From the NCBI RefSeq assembly GCF_003668635.1, contig NZ_RCWH01000007.1, forward strand, positions 228,659-292,658: DNA of 64,000 nt, written 5' to 3'. How positions within the stretch are numbered: position 1 is the first letter of the stretch; each line of letters starts with the position of its first letter. The notes under the pieces are model-generated. The model was not told the DNA's origin. It saw only the letters and a program-made list of their open reading frames with translations, and did no database searches. Below are positions 49,953 to 61,225 of the stretch, one piece after another. A program made the translations under genes and the position numbers. The stretch comes from Planomicrobium sp. Y74. GTDB taxonomy: Bacteria > Bacillota > Bacilli > Bacillales_A > Planococcaceae.

Positions 49953-51188
49953 TTATTTATATAGCGGGAAGCTGGCTGTCAATTTTGCAGTGCGGTCAGC
50001 CGCTTCTTTCTTCGCTGTTTCGTCTTCTGGATTTTTGAGGAGCATCGCAATAATTGATGCGACTTCCTTCATCTCTGCTTCTTTAAAGCCGCGGGATGTT
50101 ACCGCAGGAGTTCCAAGACGGATCCCTGAAGTCACAAAAGGACTTTCCGGATCGAATGGAATTGTGTTTTTATTCGTTGTAATGCCGACCTCATCCAAAA
50201 CTTTTTCAGCTACTTTGCCGGTAAGATTCAATGAACGCAAGTCGATCAGCATCAGGTGGTTATCCGTGCCATTCGACACAATATCAACACCTTCTGCCAT
50301 CAGGCCTTCTGCAAGTGCATTCGCATTTTTAACAACCTGATCGATATATTCCTTATATTCAGGCTGTTGCGCTTCGCCGAACGCTACCGCTTTTGAGGCG
50401 ATGACGTGCATAAGCGGGCCACCCTGGATTCCCGGGAATATCGTTTTGTCGATTTTCTTCGCGAATTCCTCTTTACAGAGAATCAATCCGCCGCGCGGGC
50501 CGCGCAGGGTTTTATGCGTTGTTGAAGTGACAAAATGCGCATGCGGCACTGGATTCGGATGAGCTCCTGTTGCGACAAGTCCGGCAATGTGAGCCATGTC
50601 AACCATCAGGTAAGCGCCAACTTCATCAGCGATTTCACGGAATTTCTCAAAATCAAGCTTGCGCGAATAAGCGCTGGCTCCCGCTACAATCATTTTCGGT
50701 TTATGTTCAAGCGCAGCTTCACGGACTTTATCGTAATCGATCAATTGAGTTTCTTCATCTACACCATATTCCTGGAAATCATACTGCATACCACTGAAAT
50801 TCACTTTGCTGCCATGTGTTAAATGTCCGCCGTGGTTCAAGTTCATCCCAAGTATTGTATCGCCCTTTTCAAGAACTGCAGTATAAACGGCCATATTTGC
50901 CTGCGAACCGGAATGCGGCTGGACATTGGCATGATCCGCACCGAAAATTTCTTTCAGGCGATCTCTGGCAATATTTTCCACGACATCAACGAATTCACAG
51001 CCCCCGTAATAGCGTTTGCCAGGGTAGCCTTCCGCGTATTTATTAGTCAATACAGAGCCTTGCGCATCCATGACGGCCTGCGACACAAAGTTTTCTGATG
51101 CAATCAGTTCGATATTCGCTTCCTGGCGTTCTTTTTCCGCATTCATTGCTTCATATACTGCCTGGTCTTGCGCTTTAATCAAATCCAT
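49953..51188 (-). CDS. glyA: Serine hydroxymethyltransferase
   Basis: 411 residues from the ATG at 51188 (AGGAGGG at 8 bases). PLP lysine in [15 protein letters not shown], substrate motif [11 protein letters not shown], and [15 protein letters not shown]. Makes glycine and one-carbon units from serine. Its first codons overlap the end of ywlG by 14 bp. Confidence 0.97.
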   Translation of the reverse strand: MDLIKAQDQAVYEAMNAEKERQEANIELIASENFVSQAVMDAQGSVLTNKYAEGYPGKRYYGGCEFVDVVENIARDRLKEIFGADHANVQPHSGSQANMAVYTAVLEKGDTILGMNLNHGGHLTHGSKVNFSGMQYDFQEYGVDEETQLIDYDKVREAALEHKPKMIVAGASAYSRKLDFEKFREIADEVGAYLMVDMAHIAGLVATGAHPNPVPHAHFVTSTTHKTLRGPRGGLILCKEEFAKKIDKTIFPGIQGGPLMHVIASKAVAFGEAQQPEYKEYIDQVVKNANALAEGLMAEGVDIVSNGTDNHLMLIDLRSLNLTGKVAEKVLDEVGITTNKNTIPFDPESPFVTSGIRLGTPAVTSRGFKEAEMKEVASIIAMLLKNPEDETAKKEAADRTAKLTASFPLYK

Positions 51189-51759
51189 CCTGATTTCCCT
51201 CCTGTAATTGAACAAACTCACGATTGTAGCTGGCGCGTTCACCGCCAATCAGTTTCGGTCGGGTAGTTGCTGCAGAAACAATCGCATCTCCTATTAGTTT
51301 AACAGATGTACGCACCGGAACGGCTACTCTTTTTAAATGCATTCCGATCATTGTCTGACCGATATCAATTCCTGCATGTGCTTTGATTTCTTCAACCACC
51401 ACTGGATCAATCATGCTGCTGTAGGCATAAGCACTCATTGATCCCCCGGCTTTGGGCACAGGAATGACCGATACCGGCTCCCAGCCGTATTTTTCCGCTG
51501 CATGCCGTTCAATGGTCAATGCACGGTTAATATGTTCACAACCTTGAAACGCCAGAAAAATCTTGTGGCGTTCAGCGAATTTCTGCAATGGTTCATACAA
51601 GCTTTCTGCAATATCCAACCCGCCTCCGGTGCCGATATGCTGTCCGAGAACTTCTGAAGTTGAACAGCCGACAACAAAAACCTGGCCTTTCCTGAAATCA
51701 ATTGTCTGTTCCAGTTCACCCAACGTTTCCTCTAGCTGCAATTGCCATAAAGTTTGCAT
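51175..51759 (-). CDS. ywlG: DUF436 protein YwlG
   Basis: 194 residues from the ATG at 51759 (GGAG at 8 bases). Contains [19 protein letters not shown] and [15 protein letters not shown], with conserved cysteines in both, the hallmarks of the family. Function unknown; regularly found between rpiB and glyA. Confidence 0.88.
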   Translation of the reverse strand: MQTLWQLQLEETLGELEQTIDFRKGQVFVVGCSTSEVLGQHIGTGGGLDIAESLYEPLQKFAERHKIFLAFQGCEHINRALTIERHAAEKYGWEPVSVIPVPKAGGSMSAYAYSSMIDPVVVEEIKAHAGIDIGQTMIGMHLKRVAVPVRTSVKLIGDAIVSAATTRPKLIGGERASYNREFVQLQEGNQDGFD

Positions 51760-51771
51760 GCCGACCACTCC

Positions 51772-52209
51772 TTATTTTTCTAAGTTTGTGATTTTTTGAA
51801 CCCGTTTCTCGTGGCGTCCGCCTTCAAATTCTCCTGTCAGCCAGGTTCTTGCAATCTCGCGTGCAAGGCCTCCTCCGACAACCCGTTCACCCATTGCAAG
51901 GACATTCGAATCGTTATGCCCTCTTGTCGCTTTAGCGCTGAAAACGTCATGCACAAGGGCACAGCGAATTCCTTTTACTTTATTGGCTGCAATCGACATT
52001 CCGATACCGGTTCCGCAAATAAGGATGCCGCGGTCCGCCTCCCCTTTTACTACTGCTTCCGCAACCGGAGTCGCATAATCCGGATAGTCGACAGAGTCAT
52101 CTGTATGCGGGCCGAAGTCCTGATATTCAATGCCCATCTCGTTTAAAAGATTGACCATTTCCTTGCGAAGATTGTTGCCGCCATGATCAGAAGAAATAGC
52201 GATTTTCAT
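51772..52209 (-). CDS. rpiB: Ribose-5-phosphate isomerase B
   Basis: 145 residues from the ATG at 52209 (GAGGG upstream). Motifs SSDHGGNNLRKE, ICGTGIGMSIAANK with the catalytic Cys about 65, and GHNDSNVLAMGERVVG. Interconverts ribose 5-phosphate and ribulose 5-phosphate. It heads the rpiB-ywlG-glyA run; a terminator lies upstream after ywlE. Confidence 0.92.
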   Translation of the reverse strand: MKIAISSDHGGNNLRKEMVNLLNEMGIEYQDFGPHTDDSVDYPDYATPVAEAVVKGEADRGILICGTGIGMSIAANKVKGIRCALVHDVFSAKATRGHNDSNVLAMGERVVGGGLAREIARTWLTGEFEGGRHEKRVQKITNLEK

Positions 52210-52355
52210 GTATAACCCTCTTTTCTTTTCTGTTAGTGCATCAAGCTGTCTTATGCTTATACACTTTGATTTCATTTTAACACCTTTATGCGAAAAAACA
52301 TATAAACGCCGAGCTTTATGGCGTCATGAGTCTGGGATAATCTGCGCATAAGAAA

Positions 52356-52378
52356 AACCACCCACAGGATTTGGGTGG
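52356..52378 (-). terminator. Terminator after ywlE
   Basis: On the minus strand CCACCCA pairs with TGGGTGG and runs into TTTTTC, 8 bp after the ywlE stop. Confidence 0.75.
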
Positions 52379-52386
52379 CAAAATTT

Positions 52387-52824
52387 TTATTTCTCTTGCA
52401 ATAGTTTCTCTTCGAGCCTGCCGATCAATTCATGCAATTCATCAAAAGTCTCCTGATAGACCGAGTAGGAACCGCCATAAGGATCGCTGACATCTTCTAC
52501 AGATCCCGTCACGTATTCCTTCAATGTAAATAATTTATCCAAAACTTGAGGATGCTGCTGGCGAATGAGCTGTTTATGCGAAAGAGTCATGGTCAAAATG
52601 ATATCCGCCCATTCTAATTCTTCCGGCGAAAGCGGCCGAGAAGTATGGTCGAATTCAATTCCCTGTTCCTCAAGAACCGCGCCGGCATTTTTGGATATCG
52701 GCGAACTTCCTGCAAAAACGCCCGCAGACCGCACTTCGATACCCTCTATTTCCTTGGATGCCAAAATAGCTTCCGCCATCGGGCTTCTGCAAGTATTGCC
52801 TGTGCATACAAAAATAATTTTCAT
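52387..52824 (-). CDS. ywlE: Protein-arginine phosphatase YwlE
   Basis: 145 residues with the low-molecular-weight phosphatase loop CTGNTCRSP at residues 7-15. Thr11 in the loop, in place of a bulkier Ile, is what favours phosphoarginine in YwlE. The general-acid Asp is in VSDPYGGSY (about Asp114). In B. subtilis it opposes McsB arginine kinase in protein quality control. 25 bp after tsaC/ywlC. Confidence 0.9.
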   Translation of the reverse strand: MKIIFVCTGNTCRSPMAEAILASKEIEGIEVRSAGVFAGSSPISKNAGAVLEEQGIEFDHTSRPLSPEELEWADIILTMTLSHKQLIRQQHPQVLDKLFTLKEYVTGSVEDVSDPYGGSYSVYQETFDELHELIGRLEEKLLQEK

Positions 52825-52848
52825 TCTGTCACCTGCTTCTCAAGAGTT

Positions 52849-53841
52849 TTAACTGAACCACTTATGGTCCGCGGCTTTTTCCAGACGGTTCATCATGAAA
52901 TCATTATCATCCCGTTCGCTCGGGACTCCCGTCAAAATCAGATCTGCATCCGTCATGTCGCATTTTCGCAAACTGCTGTATAAAGCCTCCGGGCTCAACG
53001 GAAAGTGAAAATCGGCTTCCGGATATTCCGTGCTGCTGAGAACGGCAACTTTCTTGCCTTTGCCCTGGACATGCTCGATTGCTTTCCTGATCAATTTGCT
53101 GTCGTCTTCAATCAGGTAGACCGGTGCTTCCGGAGCATAATGCGTATACTTCATGCCTGGTGATTTCGGTGCATTGCCATGAAGTTCAGCAGAAAACCTG
53201 ATGGTGCCGATAACATTCTCAATCTGTTCTTTTGTGACATTGCCCGGACGAAGAATAACCGGCGGTTCGCTGGTCATGTCCAGTACTGTCGATTCGATGC
53301 CGATTTTTGTCGGGCCTCCGTCAAGAATCAGCGGTATTTTTTGTTCCATGTCGTGGTAGACATGTTCAGCCAGTGTAGGGCTCGGCTTGCCGCTGGTATT
53401 GGCGCTCGGAGCTGCTATCGGCAGCTGAACGCGTTTCAATAGATTTAATGCTACCGGATGGTTCGGCACCCGGATTCCAACTGTTTCAAGATCAGCGGTC
53501 ACATTCTGCGCAAAAATCCGAGGTTTGGATTTCATGATCAGCGTCAAAGCCCCTGGCCAAAACGCATCCATCAGTTTTAGCGCCTTATCTGAAACGTCAT
53601 CCACATAGTTGATGGCTGCCTCTTTCGAATCCACATGAACAATCAATGGATTATCAGCGGGCCGGCCTTTCGCCTCAAATATTTTTTCGACTGCTTCTGC
53701 ATTTGTAGCGTCTGCTCCAAGCCCGTAGACTGTTTCGGTCGGGAAAGCGACGATGCCTCCGCCGCGAATGATATCCACAGCTTGTGTATAAGTTTCTTCT
53801 TTATTTACATTTTTGTCCACAAGAATTACTTCTGTGCTCAT
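52849..53841 (-). CDS. ywlC: Threonylcarbamoyl-AMP synthase YwlC (Sua5/TsaC)
   Basis: 330 residues from the ATG at 53841 (GGGAG at 8 bases). YrdC domain with AFPTETVYGLGAD, KGRPADNPLIVH and SANTSGKPSPT, followed by the C-terminal Sua5 domain (about 235-330, KYTHYAPEAPVYL). It makes the threonylcarbamoyl-AMP used for the t6A37 modification of ANN-decoding tRNAs. Confidence 0.94.
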   Translation of the reverse strand: MSTEVILVDKNVNKEETYTQAVDIIRGGGIVAFPTETVYGLGADATNAEAVEKIFEAKGRPADNPLIVHVDSKEAAINYVDDVSDKALKLMDAFWPGALTLIMKSKPRIFAQNVTADLETVGIRVPNHPVALNLLKRVQLPIAAPSANTSGKPSPTLAEHVYHDMEQKIPLILDGGPTKIGIESTVLDMTSEPPVILRPGNVTKEQIENVIGTIRFSAELHGNAPKSPGMKYTHYAPEAPVYLIEDDSKLIRKAIEHVQGKGKKVAVLSSTEYPEADFHFPLSPEALYSSLRKCDMTDADLILTGVPSERDDNDFMMNRLEKAADHKWFS

Positions 53842-53930
53842 CTCTGCAACTCCCATTTCCTTAGGCTTCTATACCATTGTCCACAAATTGTGTGTAACTG
53901 TATACTTATTATACCCAATTTGTGCACAAG

Positions 53931-54788
53931 TCAGGTGTTTATACAGAAAACCATCCGGTCATTTTTGTTGATATCTTTTTTGCAATAGATTTTCGCCTGT
54001 GGAAAAGTGGTTCTCATCATCTTTTCCACAGCTTCTCCTTGTAAATGGCCGATTTCGAGCCCGATGATCCCAGGTTTATTCAACAGATCCGGCAAGTCTT
54101 CCATCATCTTATAATATAAAGCCAGACCTTCCTGCTCCGCGAATAAAGCCGAATGCGGCTCGAAATCTTTTACACTATCGGACATGGATTCCGCTTCCGA
54201 ATAAGCGATATAGGGCGGATTCGAAAGGATGACATCCCATTTTTTCCCTTTTAACGGTTCCAATAAATCCCCCAGCTTAAAATCGATTTCAGCATCAAGC
54301 TCGTTTGCATTAATCTGAGCAATATCCAGAGCCTTTTGCGAGATATCTGTCGCCGTAACTTTTGAAGAAGGCAGTTCCTGTTTCATCGTAACCGCAATGA
54401 TTCCGCTGCCTGTCCCGATATCGGCAATTGAAGGGGATGGATTTGAAATATGCTTAGCAATCAATTCCAAAGCTTCTTCGACGAGTTCTTCTGTTTCCGG
54501 CCGGGGAATCAGCACATCCTGATTTACTGTAAATTTCCGGCCATAGAATATTTCGTGTCCGGTCAGGTGCTGTACAGGCGTCCCTTTGGCATGCTGTTCA
54601 ATCCCTCTCCAGAACTCTTTAAAGCTGATATCATCCATGTCTTCGCGCATTGAAGCCAGAAGACCAGCCTGGCTAATTCCAAGTGTATGCTGGAGTAAAA
54701 TCCTGGCGGCTGCTTCTTCACGTCCATTATCCAATAAATAAGAAGAAGCCCGGTTAAGGGCCTCAAAGATTTTATGCTGTTTATGCAT
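53931..54788 (-). CDS. prmC: Release factor glutamine methyltransferase
   Basis: 285 residues. SAM-binding DIGTGSG (123-129), ATDIS, and the catalytic NPPY at 190-193. It methylates the glutamine of the GGQ motif in the release factors, including PrfA encoded directly upstream, whose stop overlaps this start by 8 bp. Confidence 0.95.
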   Translation of the reverse strand: MHKQHKIFEALNRASSYLLDNGREEAAARILLQHTLGISQAGLLASMREDMDDISFKEFWRGIEQHAKGTPVQHLTGHEIFYGRKFTVNQDVLIPRPETEELVEEALELIAKHISNPSPSIADIGTGSGIIAVTMKQELPSSKVTATDISQKALDIAQINANELDAEIDFKLGDLLEPLKGKKWDVILSNPPYIAYSEAESMSDSVKDFEPHSALFAEQEGLALYYKMMEDLPDLLNKPGIIGLEIGHLQGEAVEKMMRTTFPQAKIYCKKDINKNDRMVFCINT

Positions 54789-55854
54789 TGTTCAGGCTTT
54801 CCATTCGTGCAGACTGCTCTTCAACGATCAATGCATCGATCAATTCGTCCATTTTCCCTTGAAGAATCTGATCTAATTTCTGGATTGTCAAACCAATGCG
54901 GTGATCTGTCACGCGGTTCTGCGGGTAATTATACGTACGGATCCGTTCAGAACGGTCGCCGGTTCCCACTGCAGATTTACGGACAGCATCATATTCAGCT
55001 TGTGCTTCCTGCTGGAATTTATCATAAACACGTGCGCGAAGCACTTTCATGGCACTCGCTTTGTTTTTAATCTGTGATTTTTCGTCCTGGCACGTTACAA
55101 CCGTATTCGTCGGAATATGCGTCAGGCGCACAGCTGACATCGTCGTGTTGACCGACTGTCCACCGGCACCCGAAGATGCATAGGTATCCACTCGAATATC
55201 GTTGTCATGGATCTCGACTTCCACTTCTTCAACTTCCGGCAGACATGCTACGGTTGCTGTTGAAGTATGGATGCGGCCGCCTGATTCCGTTTCCGGAACA
55301 CGCTGCACGCGGTGAGCGCCGTTTTCGAATTTCATCTTGGAATATGCGCCTTTCCCGGAAATCATGAACACAACTTCCTTGAAACCGCCAAGCCCGGTTG
55401 CGGATGAATCCATAATCGTGACTTTCCAGCCTTTTGACTCGGCATAGCGGCTGTACATGCGGTAAAGGTCACCGGCAAACAGAGCGGCTTCATCTCCACC
55501 CGCTGCTCCGCGGACTTCCATGATGACGTTTTTATCGTCATTCGGATCTTTTGGTATCAATAAAATATGGAGACGCTCTTCTATCGCTTCCACTTTTTCT
55601 TCCAATTCGTTCACTTCTTCTTTGACCATTTCCCGCATGTCAGCATCCATTTTGTCATCGAACATCGCTTTGGCATCAGCTAATTGCGCTTTCAAATCTT
55701 TGTATTCGCGGTAAGCTTCTACCGTTTCCTGCAAATCTGATTGTTCTTTGGAATACTCGCGCAGTTTATTGGTGTCACTGACAATTTCCGGGTCACTTAA
55801 TAATTCATTCAAACGGTCGTATCGATCTTCAACAGCTTGCAATCGATCAAACAT
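54781..55854 (-). CDS. prfA: Peptide chain release factor 1
   Basis: 357 residues from the ATG at 55854 (GAGG at 8 bases). The GGQ motif is in [17 protein letters not shown] (Gln about 233), and [20 protein letters not shown] is the conserved C-terminal stretch. Recognises UAA and UAG. It forms a two-gene unit with prmC. Confidence 0.96.
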   Translation of the reverse strand: MFDRLQAVEDRYDRLNELLSDPEIVSDTNKLREYSKEQSDLQETVEAYREYKDLKAQLADAKAMFDDKMDADMREMVKEEVNELEEKVEAIEERLHILLIPKDPNDDKNVIMEVRGAAGGDEAALFAGDLYRMYSRYAESKGWKVTIMDSSATGLGGFKEVVFMISGKGAYSKMKFENGAHRVQRVPETESGGRIHTSTATVACLPEVEEVEVEIHDNDIRVDTYASSGAGGQSVNTTMSAVRLTHIPTNTVVTCQDEKSQIKNKASAMKVLRARVYDKFQQEAQAEYDAVRKSAVGTGDRSERIRTYNYPQNRVTDHRIGLTIQKLDQILQGKMDELIDALIVEEQSARMESLNNA

Positions 55855-55944
55855 CGCCGTCACCTCAATTTCTTCTTACTATTTTGGTTTATTTCGAGTT
55901 TCTTCTATTATATAAGTTAAAATATTAAAATACTTAAATACCGC

Positions 55945-56190
55945 TTCGACGCTTAGGACAAGCCTTCCGCAATAAGCCGAAAAGAGCACTCGTCTTCTGC
56001 CCGGTCGGCATTCGCCTGCTCCATAGGGGCGCCTGCGCTAGAGAAATCTCTAGAGATATGGAGCAAAACAGCGAAGAGTCGGCCGAAGCTTGCAAGGACG
56101 ACTCTTTGCGACGAAGCTAGCGCAGCGATGCAGGAGCAAGCTTCGTTCAAGTCTTCGAAGCTGTTTTGCGGAATATCGGTTACTATAGAC
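55945..56190. repeat. Dispersed repeat R2, copy 3 (inverted)
   Basis: Contains GAGATATGGAGCAAAACAGC (56053-56072), GCGACGAAGCTAGCGCAGCG (about 56109) and ends GCTGTTTTGCGGAATATCGG (56160-56179), the reverse of copies 1 and 2. It fills most of the 375-bp gap between prfA and tdk. Confidence 0.83.
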
Positions 56191-56229
56191 TCTATGTTCT
56201 ACTTATTTATGTTATATACAGTATCACTT

Positions 56230-56823
56230 TCATTCAGAAACGGTAACGCCTGTCGGAACTTCGTGGTGGTGGCGGCATCTTGGTTCGTATGCTTCCGATG
56301 CGCCTACAAGAATTGTTGGATCGTCCGACCCGGCCGGTTTACCGTCAATCAGACGCTGTGTGCGGCTAGCAGGTGAACCACAGACTGTGCATACTGCCTG
56401 CAATTTGGTAACTTGTTCAGCAATTGCAAGCAAAGACGGCATTGGACCAAAAGGCAGTCCTCTAAAATCTTGGTCTAATCCAGCCACGATTACGCGGAAG
56501 CCGTGGTTGGCAAGTTTTTGGACGTTTTCGATGATGCCATCATCGAAAAATTGTGCTTCGTCGATTGCAATTACATCGAATTCATCTGTAATGTATTCCC
56601 ACATTTCTTCGGAGTGGGAGATCGGCAGCGCAATTACTGTCGTGCCGTTATGGGATACAACCGCTTCTTCACTGTAGCGATCGTCGATTTTCGGTTTGAA
56701 TACTGCGATTTTCTGTTTGGCGAATTGTGAGCGTCTTACGCGGCGGATCAATTCTTCCGATTTGCCGGAAAACATGCTTCCGCAAATCAATTCGACCCAG
56801 CCTGTCTGTTTCATTACATACAT
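56230..56823 (-). CDS. tdk: Thymidine kinase
   Basis: 197 residues from the ATG at 56823 (AAGGGG at 8 bases). Walker [20 protein letters not shown] (Walker B with the catalytic Glu), the lasso-region zinc ligands [13 protein letters not shown] and CRHHHE. Phosphorylates thymidine for salvage. Confidence 0.95.
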   Translation of the reverse strand: MYVMKQTGWVELICGSMFSGKSEELIRRVRRSQFAKQKIAVFKPKIDDRYSEEAVVSHNGTTVIALPISHSEEMWEYITDEFDVIAIDEAQFFDDGIIENVQKLANHGFRVIVAGLDQDFRGLPFGPMPSLLAIAEQVTKLQAVCTVCGSPASRTQRLIDGKPAGSDDPTILVGASEAYEPRCRHHHEVPTGVTVSE

Positions 56824-56941
56824 TTTAGGGACCCCTTTCAAACACTTTGTTAGTATTAATAATACCTAATTTCGGCATGCATTACCGCATTTTTGTTGTA
56901 ATTATGTAAATGGATTTATCGATAAAATGGCAAAAAAAAAT

Positions 56942-56980
56942 CCTGCCCGGCGATTTCGCGCAAGGCAGGTATTTTTTTAC
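56942..56980 (-). terminator. Terminator after rpmE
   Basis: On the minus strand ACCTGCC pairs with GGCAGG across an extended GC-rich loop, preceded by A and followed by TTTTTTTT. Confidence 0.75.
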
Positions 56981-56984
56981 ACTC

Positions 56985-57209
56985 TTACTCTTCAGAGTTT
57001 GGGTTTTCTTCTTTAAGACCGTATTTTTTGTTGAAACGGTCAACGCGGCCATCAGCTGCTGCGAATTTTTGACGTCCAGTGTAGAATGGATGACATTCCG
57101 AGCAAAGCTCTACGTGGATATCTTCTTTTACAGATCCTGTAGTGAAAGAGTTACCGCAAGAGCAAGTTACTGTAGCTTGTTTGTATTCTGGGTGAATTCC
57201 TGTTTTCAT
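56985..57209 (-). CDS. rpmE: Ribosomal protein L31, zinc-binding type
   Basis: 74 residues with [20 protein letters not shown] and [14 protein letters not shown]. The four cysteines (16, 18, 36, 39) mark the zinc form that is replaced by YtiA under zinc starvation in B. subtilis. GAGGAG lies before the ATG. It is between rho and tdk as in B. subtilis. Confidence 0.95.
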   Translation of the reverse strand: MKTGIHPEYKQATVTCSCGNSFTTGSVKEDIHVELCSECHPFYTGRQKFAAADGRVDRFNKKYGLKEENPNSEE

Positions 57210-57262
57210 GTGTTTTTCTCCTCTCGCCCTGAACCATCCGGAACAGAGTTTAATCTATTTTA

Positions 57263-57302
57263 CTATTGCCTTACACGGCTCTTTAGGCCGTATATGCAAT
57301 AG
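57263..57302 (-). ncRNA. Candidate structured leader of rpmE
   Basis: On the minus strand CTATTGC pairs with GCAATAG and inside it ACGGC pairs with GCCGT around CTAAAGA. There is no following T run, so it is not a terminator. It sits about 55 bp before rpmE; L31 mRNAs carry autoregulatory leaders in some Firmicutes, but I cannot match the family here. Confidence 0.4.
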
Positions 57303-57359
57303 CTTTGCTTTTGACTCATTGATATTATCATAACAAGATTTGATGTCTAATGCAAGAAA

Positions 57360-58643
57360 TTAAATCGTCTTTTTCGAAGCACGATGAGCTTTCATTTCGG
57401 AAGTCAATTGTGCGAAAAACTCTTCATTCGTTTCTGTCTGATTTAATTTTTTCAGGAACCGTTCTGCAAAATCATGCGAGTCGGAAAAAGTCTTACGGAT
57501 TTTCCATAGCTTATCAAGTTCTTCTTTGCCAATCAACAATTCTTCCTTGCGCGTTCCGGAACGGCGGATGTCGAGTGCCGGGAATATACGGCGCTCAGCA
57601 AGGCTTCTGTCCAGATGAAGCTCCATATTGCCGGTCCCTTTAAACTCTTCATAGATAACTTCGTCCATACGGGAACCAGTCTCCACTAATGCTGTCGCCA
57701 ATATCGTCAGGCTTCCGCCTTCTTCAATATTACGGGCCGCACCGAAAAATCTTTTCGGCCGGTGGAACGCCGCAGGGTCGATCCCTCCTGAAAGTGTTCG
57801 GCCGCTCGGCGGGATGACGAGGTTATAGGCACGTGCAAGTCGCGTGATCGAATCCATCAAAATGATTACATCACGTTTATGTTCAACAAGGCGCATAGCG
57901 CGTTCCAGAACCAATTCTGCAACTTTTACATGGTTTTCCGGAATTTCATCAAACGTTGAAGACACAACATCCGCATTCACTGAACGTTCGATGTCCGTTA
58001 CTTCTTCCGGACGTTCATCGATCAGCAGGACAATCAATTCCGCTTCAGGATGATTCGTTGTGATGGAATTCGCGATTTCCTTCAGCAACATTGTTTTACC
58101 GGCTTTTGGCGGTGCAACGATTAAGCCCCGCTGGCCAAAACCGACGGGCGAAACCAAATCCATAATGCGCGTTGATAAATGGTCGTGGCTGGTTTCAAGG
58201 CGGATGTGGCGGTCTGGGTATAGTGGTGTCAGCCCAGGAAAATGGACCCGTTCTTTTGCAACTTCTGGATCTTCGCCATTTACCGCTTCTACTTGAAGCA
58301 AACCGAAATAGCGTTCGTTTTCTTTTGGAGGGCGCACTTTCCCGGATACTTTGTCTCCATTCCGCAGATCGAAACGGCGGATTTGTGATGCCGAAATGTA
58401 GATATCCTGAGAACTCGGTGAATAATTGATCGGACGCAAGAAACCGAAACCTTCTGACTGGATAATTTCAAGAACACCTTCCATAAAGAAAAAGCCTTCC
58501 TGTTCAGCACGGGTTTTCAAAATCGCAAAGATCAATTCTTTCTTAGTCAGCTTGCTGTAATTTACAAGCTTGTATTCCTTCGCTAAATTATAAAGTTCTT
58601 TTAAGGTCATGTTTTCCAATGCGGAAATTGTAATCGTTGACAT
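57360..58643 (-). CDS. rho: Transcription termination factor Rho
   Basis: 427 residues from the ATG at 58643, chosen by homology (B. subtilis Rho begins at the same place before [13 protein letters not shown]); the ribosome binding site is weak. N-terminal domain [21 protein letters not shown]-binding cold-shock part [14 protein letters not shown], Walker [23 protein letters not shown] and Q/R-loop [12 protein letters not shown]. Hexameric helicase ending transcription. Confidence 0.95.
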   Translation of the reverse strand: MSTITISALENMTLKELYNLAKEYKLVNYSKLTKKELIFAILKTRAEQEGFFFMEGVLEIIQSEGFGFLRPINYSPSSQDIYISASQIRRFDLRNGDKVSGKVRPPKENERYFGLLQVEAVNGEDPEVAKERVHFPGLTPLYPDRHIRLETSHDHLSTRIMDLVSPVGFGQRGLIVAPPKAGKTMLLKEIANSITTNHPEAELIVLLIDERPEEVTDIERSVNADVVSSTFDEIPENHVKVAELVLERAMRLVEHKRDVIILMDSITRLARAYNLVIPPSGRTLSGGIDPAAFHRPKRFFGAARNIEEGGSLTILATALVETGSRMDEVIYEEFKGTGNMELHLDRSLAERRIFPALDIRRSGTRKEELLIGKEELDKLWKIRKTFSDSHDFAERFLKKLNQTETNEEFFAQLTSEMKAHRASKKTI

Positions 58644-58719
58644 GTATGAGGACACCACTCTTATTTAAATTTTTTGGAATCGTTGTTGGGGTTATCAATT
58701 GGAAGATTTTAAAGAAGGA

Positions 58720-58740
58720 GCCCGGCTTTTAAGCCGGACC
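58720..58740 (-). terminator. Terminator after glpX
   Basis: TCCGGCTT and AAGCCGGG pair on the minus strand, followed by CTCCTTCTTT. Confidence 0.65.
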
Positions 58741-58758
58741 CAATTTGAAGTTCATTCA

Positions 58759-59724
58759 TTAATCATTCATCACGAGATTCGGTTTTTTCTTCAGACTATG
58801 GCGCCCTTCCACAAAGCGTACCGTGCCTGATTTTGCACGCATGACCAAAGTGTGGCTTTCTGCAAAGCCGCCTTTCAGCTGGATACCGCGCAATAATTCA
58901 CCATCAGTAACACCGGTAGCTGCAAAAATTGCGTCATCACCTTTTACAAGATCGTCCATTAAAAGAACTTTATCAACGTCGATGCCCATATCGATACAGC
59001 GTTGTCTTTCTTCATCATTCTGCGGAAGGAGCTTCCCTTGAAGTTCACCGCCCAGGCATTTCAACCCTACAGCTGCAATAACTCCTTCAGGTGCTCCGCC
59101 TGAACCGAACAGAATGTCTACACCTGTTTCATCAAAAGCCGTGTTGATGGCACCAGCCACATCCCCATCATTGATGAGTTTGATACGGGCACCGGCGTCA
59201 CGGATCTGTTGGATGATTTCAGCATGGCGTTCACGATTCAGGACCGTAGCCACTACATCTTCAATATCCTTGTTCTTGGCTTTCGCCACGGCACGGAGGT
59301 TGTCAATGATGGGTGCGTTAATATCAATTTTCCCTACTGATTCAGGGCCGACAGCAATTTTATCCATATACATATCGGGTGCATTCAACAAATTGCCGCG
59401 ATCGGCAATCGCCAATACTGCCAGCGCATTCCAACCGCCTGCCGCTACAATATTCGTTCCTTCAAGCGGATCTACTGCGACATCCACTTCCGGTCCGTTG
59501 CCTGTCCCAAGCTCTTCGCCAATATAAAGCATCGGAGCTTCGTCCATTTCGCCTTCGCCGATTACAACAACGCCTTGCATAGGAATAGTATCGAATACTA
59601 TTCGCATGGCAGTTGTTGCTGCGTCGTCCGCTTCATTTTTCAGGCCGCGGCCCATCCATTTTGCGGATGCGATTGCTGCCGCTTCTGTGACACGCACTAA
59701 TTCCATTGATAAACTACGTTCCAT
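58759..59724 (-). CDS. glpX: Fructose-1,6-bisphosphatase, class II
   Basis: 321 residues. [15 protein letters not shown] and [13 protein letters not shown] are the metal-site motifs of Glp[22 protein letters not shown] follows. Gluconeogenic hydrolysis of fructose 1,6-bisphosphate. It lies between murAB and rho as in B. subtilis, near tal and fbaA of the same pathways. Confidence 0.95.
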   Translation of the reverse strand: MERSLSMELVRVTEAAAIASAKWMGRGLKNEADDAATTAMRIVFDTIPMQGVVVIGEGEMDEAPMLYIGEELGTGNGPEVDVAVDPLEGTNIVAAGGWNALAVLAIADRGNLLNAPDMYMDKIAVGPESVGKIDINAPIIDNLRAVAKAKNKDIEDVVATVLNRERHAEIIQQIRDAGARIKLINDGDVAGAINTAFDETGVDILFGSGGAPEGVIAAVGLKCLGGELQGKLLPQNDEERQRCIDMGIDVDKVLLMDDLVKGDDAIFAATGVTDGELLRGIQLKGGFAESHTLVMRAKSGTVRFVEGRHSLKKKPNLVMND

Positions 59725-59801
59725 ATTATTCGTTCCTCCCGTTCGGCTATATAAATATATGTCCCTGCAATTATAACATATATTGTTAGGCCTAAGCCGG
59801 G

Positions 59802-61100
59802 TTAATTGGCGTCGGAACTAAGGTCTGACTTCGCACTTGTTACCGGATCGATTGTTTCTCTCCGGATATCTGCGCCTAAACCACGTAACTTTTCAATGAT
59901 TTCTGCATAGCCACGTTCGATGTGATAAATTTCACGGATTTCTGTTTCACCATCAGCAAGCAAACCAGCAATCACCAGCGCTGCACCAGCTCGCAAATCT
60001 GAAGCAACGACTGCTGCAGAAGTCAATGGCGTCGGTCCCGTAATGATAGCGGCTCTGCCCTCGACTCTGCCGCTGGCATTCATGCGGCGCAATTCGTCAA
60101 TATGCTTAAATCGTGCAGAATAAATCGTGTCGGTGATCATCGATGACCCTTCCGCCTGCGTCATCAGCACAGAAAACGGCTGCTGAAGATCCGTAGCGAA
60201 TCCTGGATAAACAAGGGTTTTCACGTCAATTGCCTTCAATTTCTCGGGTTTCGGAATATGAATCGATTCTTCGCCTTCCTGCACTTCCACACCCATTTCG
60301 CGCAATTTGGCTGTTAAAGCTTCCATATGGAAAGGAATGACGTTATCAATAGTTATGCCGTCACCTGCTGCTGCTGCAAGAATCATAAATGTACCTGCTT
60401 CGATTCGGTCAGGAATGATTGTATGGTTTGTGCCATGCAATTCTTCAACACCGTCGATACGGATAACATTTGTTCCCGCTCCTTTAATTTTCGCTCCCAT
60501 ATTGGTCAATAAAGTCGCTACATCGATAATTTCAGGTTCTTTTGCCGCATTTTCAATAGTCGTCTGGCCTTTTGCCAAGACTGCTGCCAGCATAATATTG
60601 ATAGTAGCGCCGACTGATACAACATCCAGATAGATTTTCGCTCCGCGAAGTTCATCTGCGCGAAGGTAGATAGCGCCGTGTTCGTTCGTTACTTTAGCAC
60701 CCAGCGCTTCAAAACCTTTGATGTGCTGATCGATTGGACGTGGTCCTAGGAAACAGCCGCCTGGCAGTCCGATGGCCGCATGTTTGAAGCGGCCAAGCAT
60801 TGCACCCATCATATAGTAGGAAGCGCGCAATTTCTTCACATTGCCGTTTGGCAGCGGCATGTCGATCATATTTGTTGGATCGATGCTCATTGTGCCGTCT
60901 TCAAAACTCACTTCTCCACCGATTTCTTCCAGGATATTCTTCAACGTCCAAACATCAGAAATGCCAGGCAAACCTTCAATCTGAACAGGTGAATTCGCCA
61001 AAATCGATGCGGGGATCAATGCTACCGCGCTATTTTTTGCTCCATTGACTTTTATCGTCCCAGACAGGCGTTTTCCGCCTGTAATTTTATAAACGTCCAT
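59802..61100 (-). CDS. murAB: UDP-N-acetylglucosamine 1-carboxyvinyltransferase MurAB
   Basis: 432 residues, with Cys116 in [13 protein letters not shown] and Lys22 in [13 protein letters not shown]. Second MurA isozyme beside MurAA at 35304, a pair typical of low-GC Gram-positives. It sits between tal and glpX. Starts with ATG at 61100. Confidence 0.94.
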   Translation of the reverse strand: MDVYKITGGKRLSGTIKVNGAKNSAVALIPASILANSPVQIEGLPGISDVWTLKNILEEIGGEVSFEDGTMSIDPTNMIDMPLPNGNVKKLRASYYMMGAMLGRFKHAAIGLPGGCFLGPRPIDQHIKGFEALGAKVTNEHGAIYLRADELRGAKIYLDVVSVGATINIMLAAVLAKGQTTIENAAKEPEIIDVATLLTNMGAKIKGAGTNVIRIDGVEELHGTNHTIIPDRIEAGTFMILAAAAGDGITIDNVIPFHMEALTAKLREMGVEVQEGEESIHIPKPEKLKAIDVKTLVYPGFATDLQQPFSVLMTQAEGSSMITDTIYSARFKHIDELRRMNASGRVEGRAAIITGPTPLTSAAVVASDLRAGAALVIAGLLADGETEIREIYHIERGYAEIIEKLRGLGADIRRETIDPVTSAKSDLSSDAN

Positions 61101-61225
61101 CAGTATTCTCCTTTATCCTACTTTTATGGTTATCCAATGCGTCAGTTGCCGCTTTTCCGGAAAACCATAAAAGTCCGATTGGCCCAGTTTGCCTTAAACA
61201 TTCCGGACTCGGTTTCCTAATTATA

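Noticed and set aside
50420..50440. Further CCCGGG palindrome in glyA
   Set aside because: It lies in conserved coding sequence (GIPGI) and differs from the intergenic 14-mer on both sides.
55960..56180. tRNA or riboswitch in the prfA-tdk gap
   Set aside because: No cloverleaf or known aptamer is seen; the gap matches repeat R2 found at two other loci.
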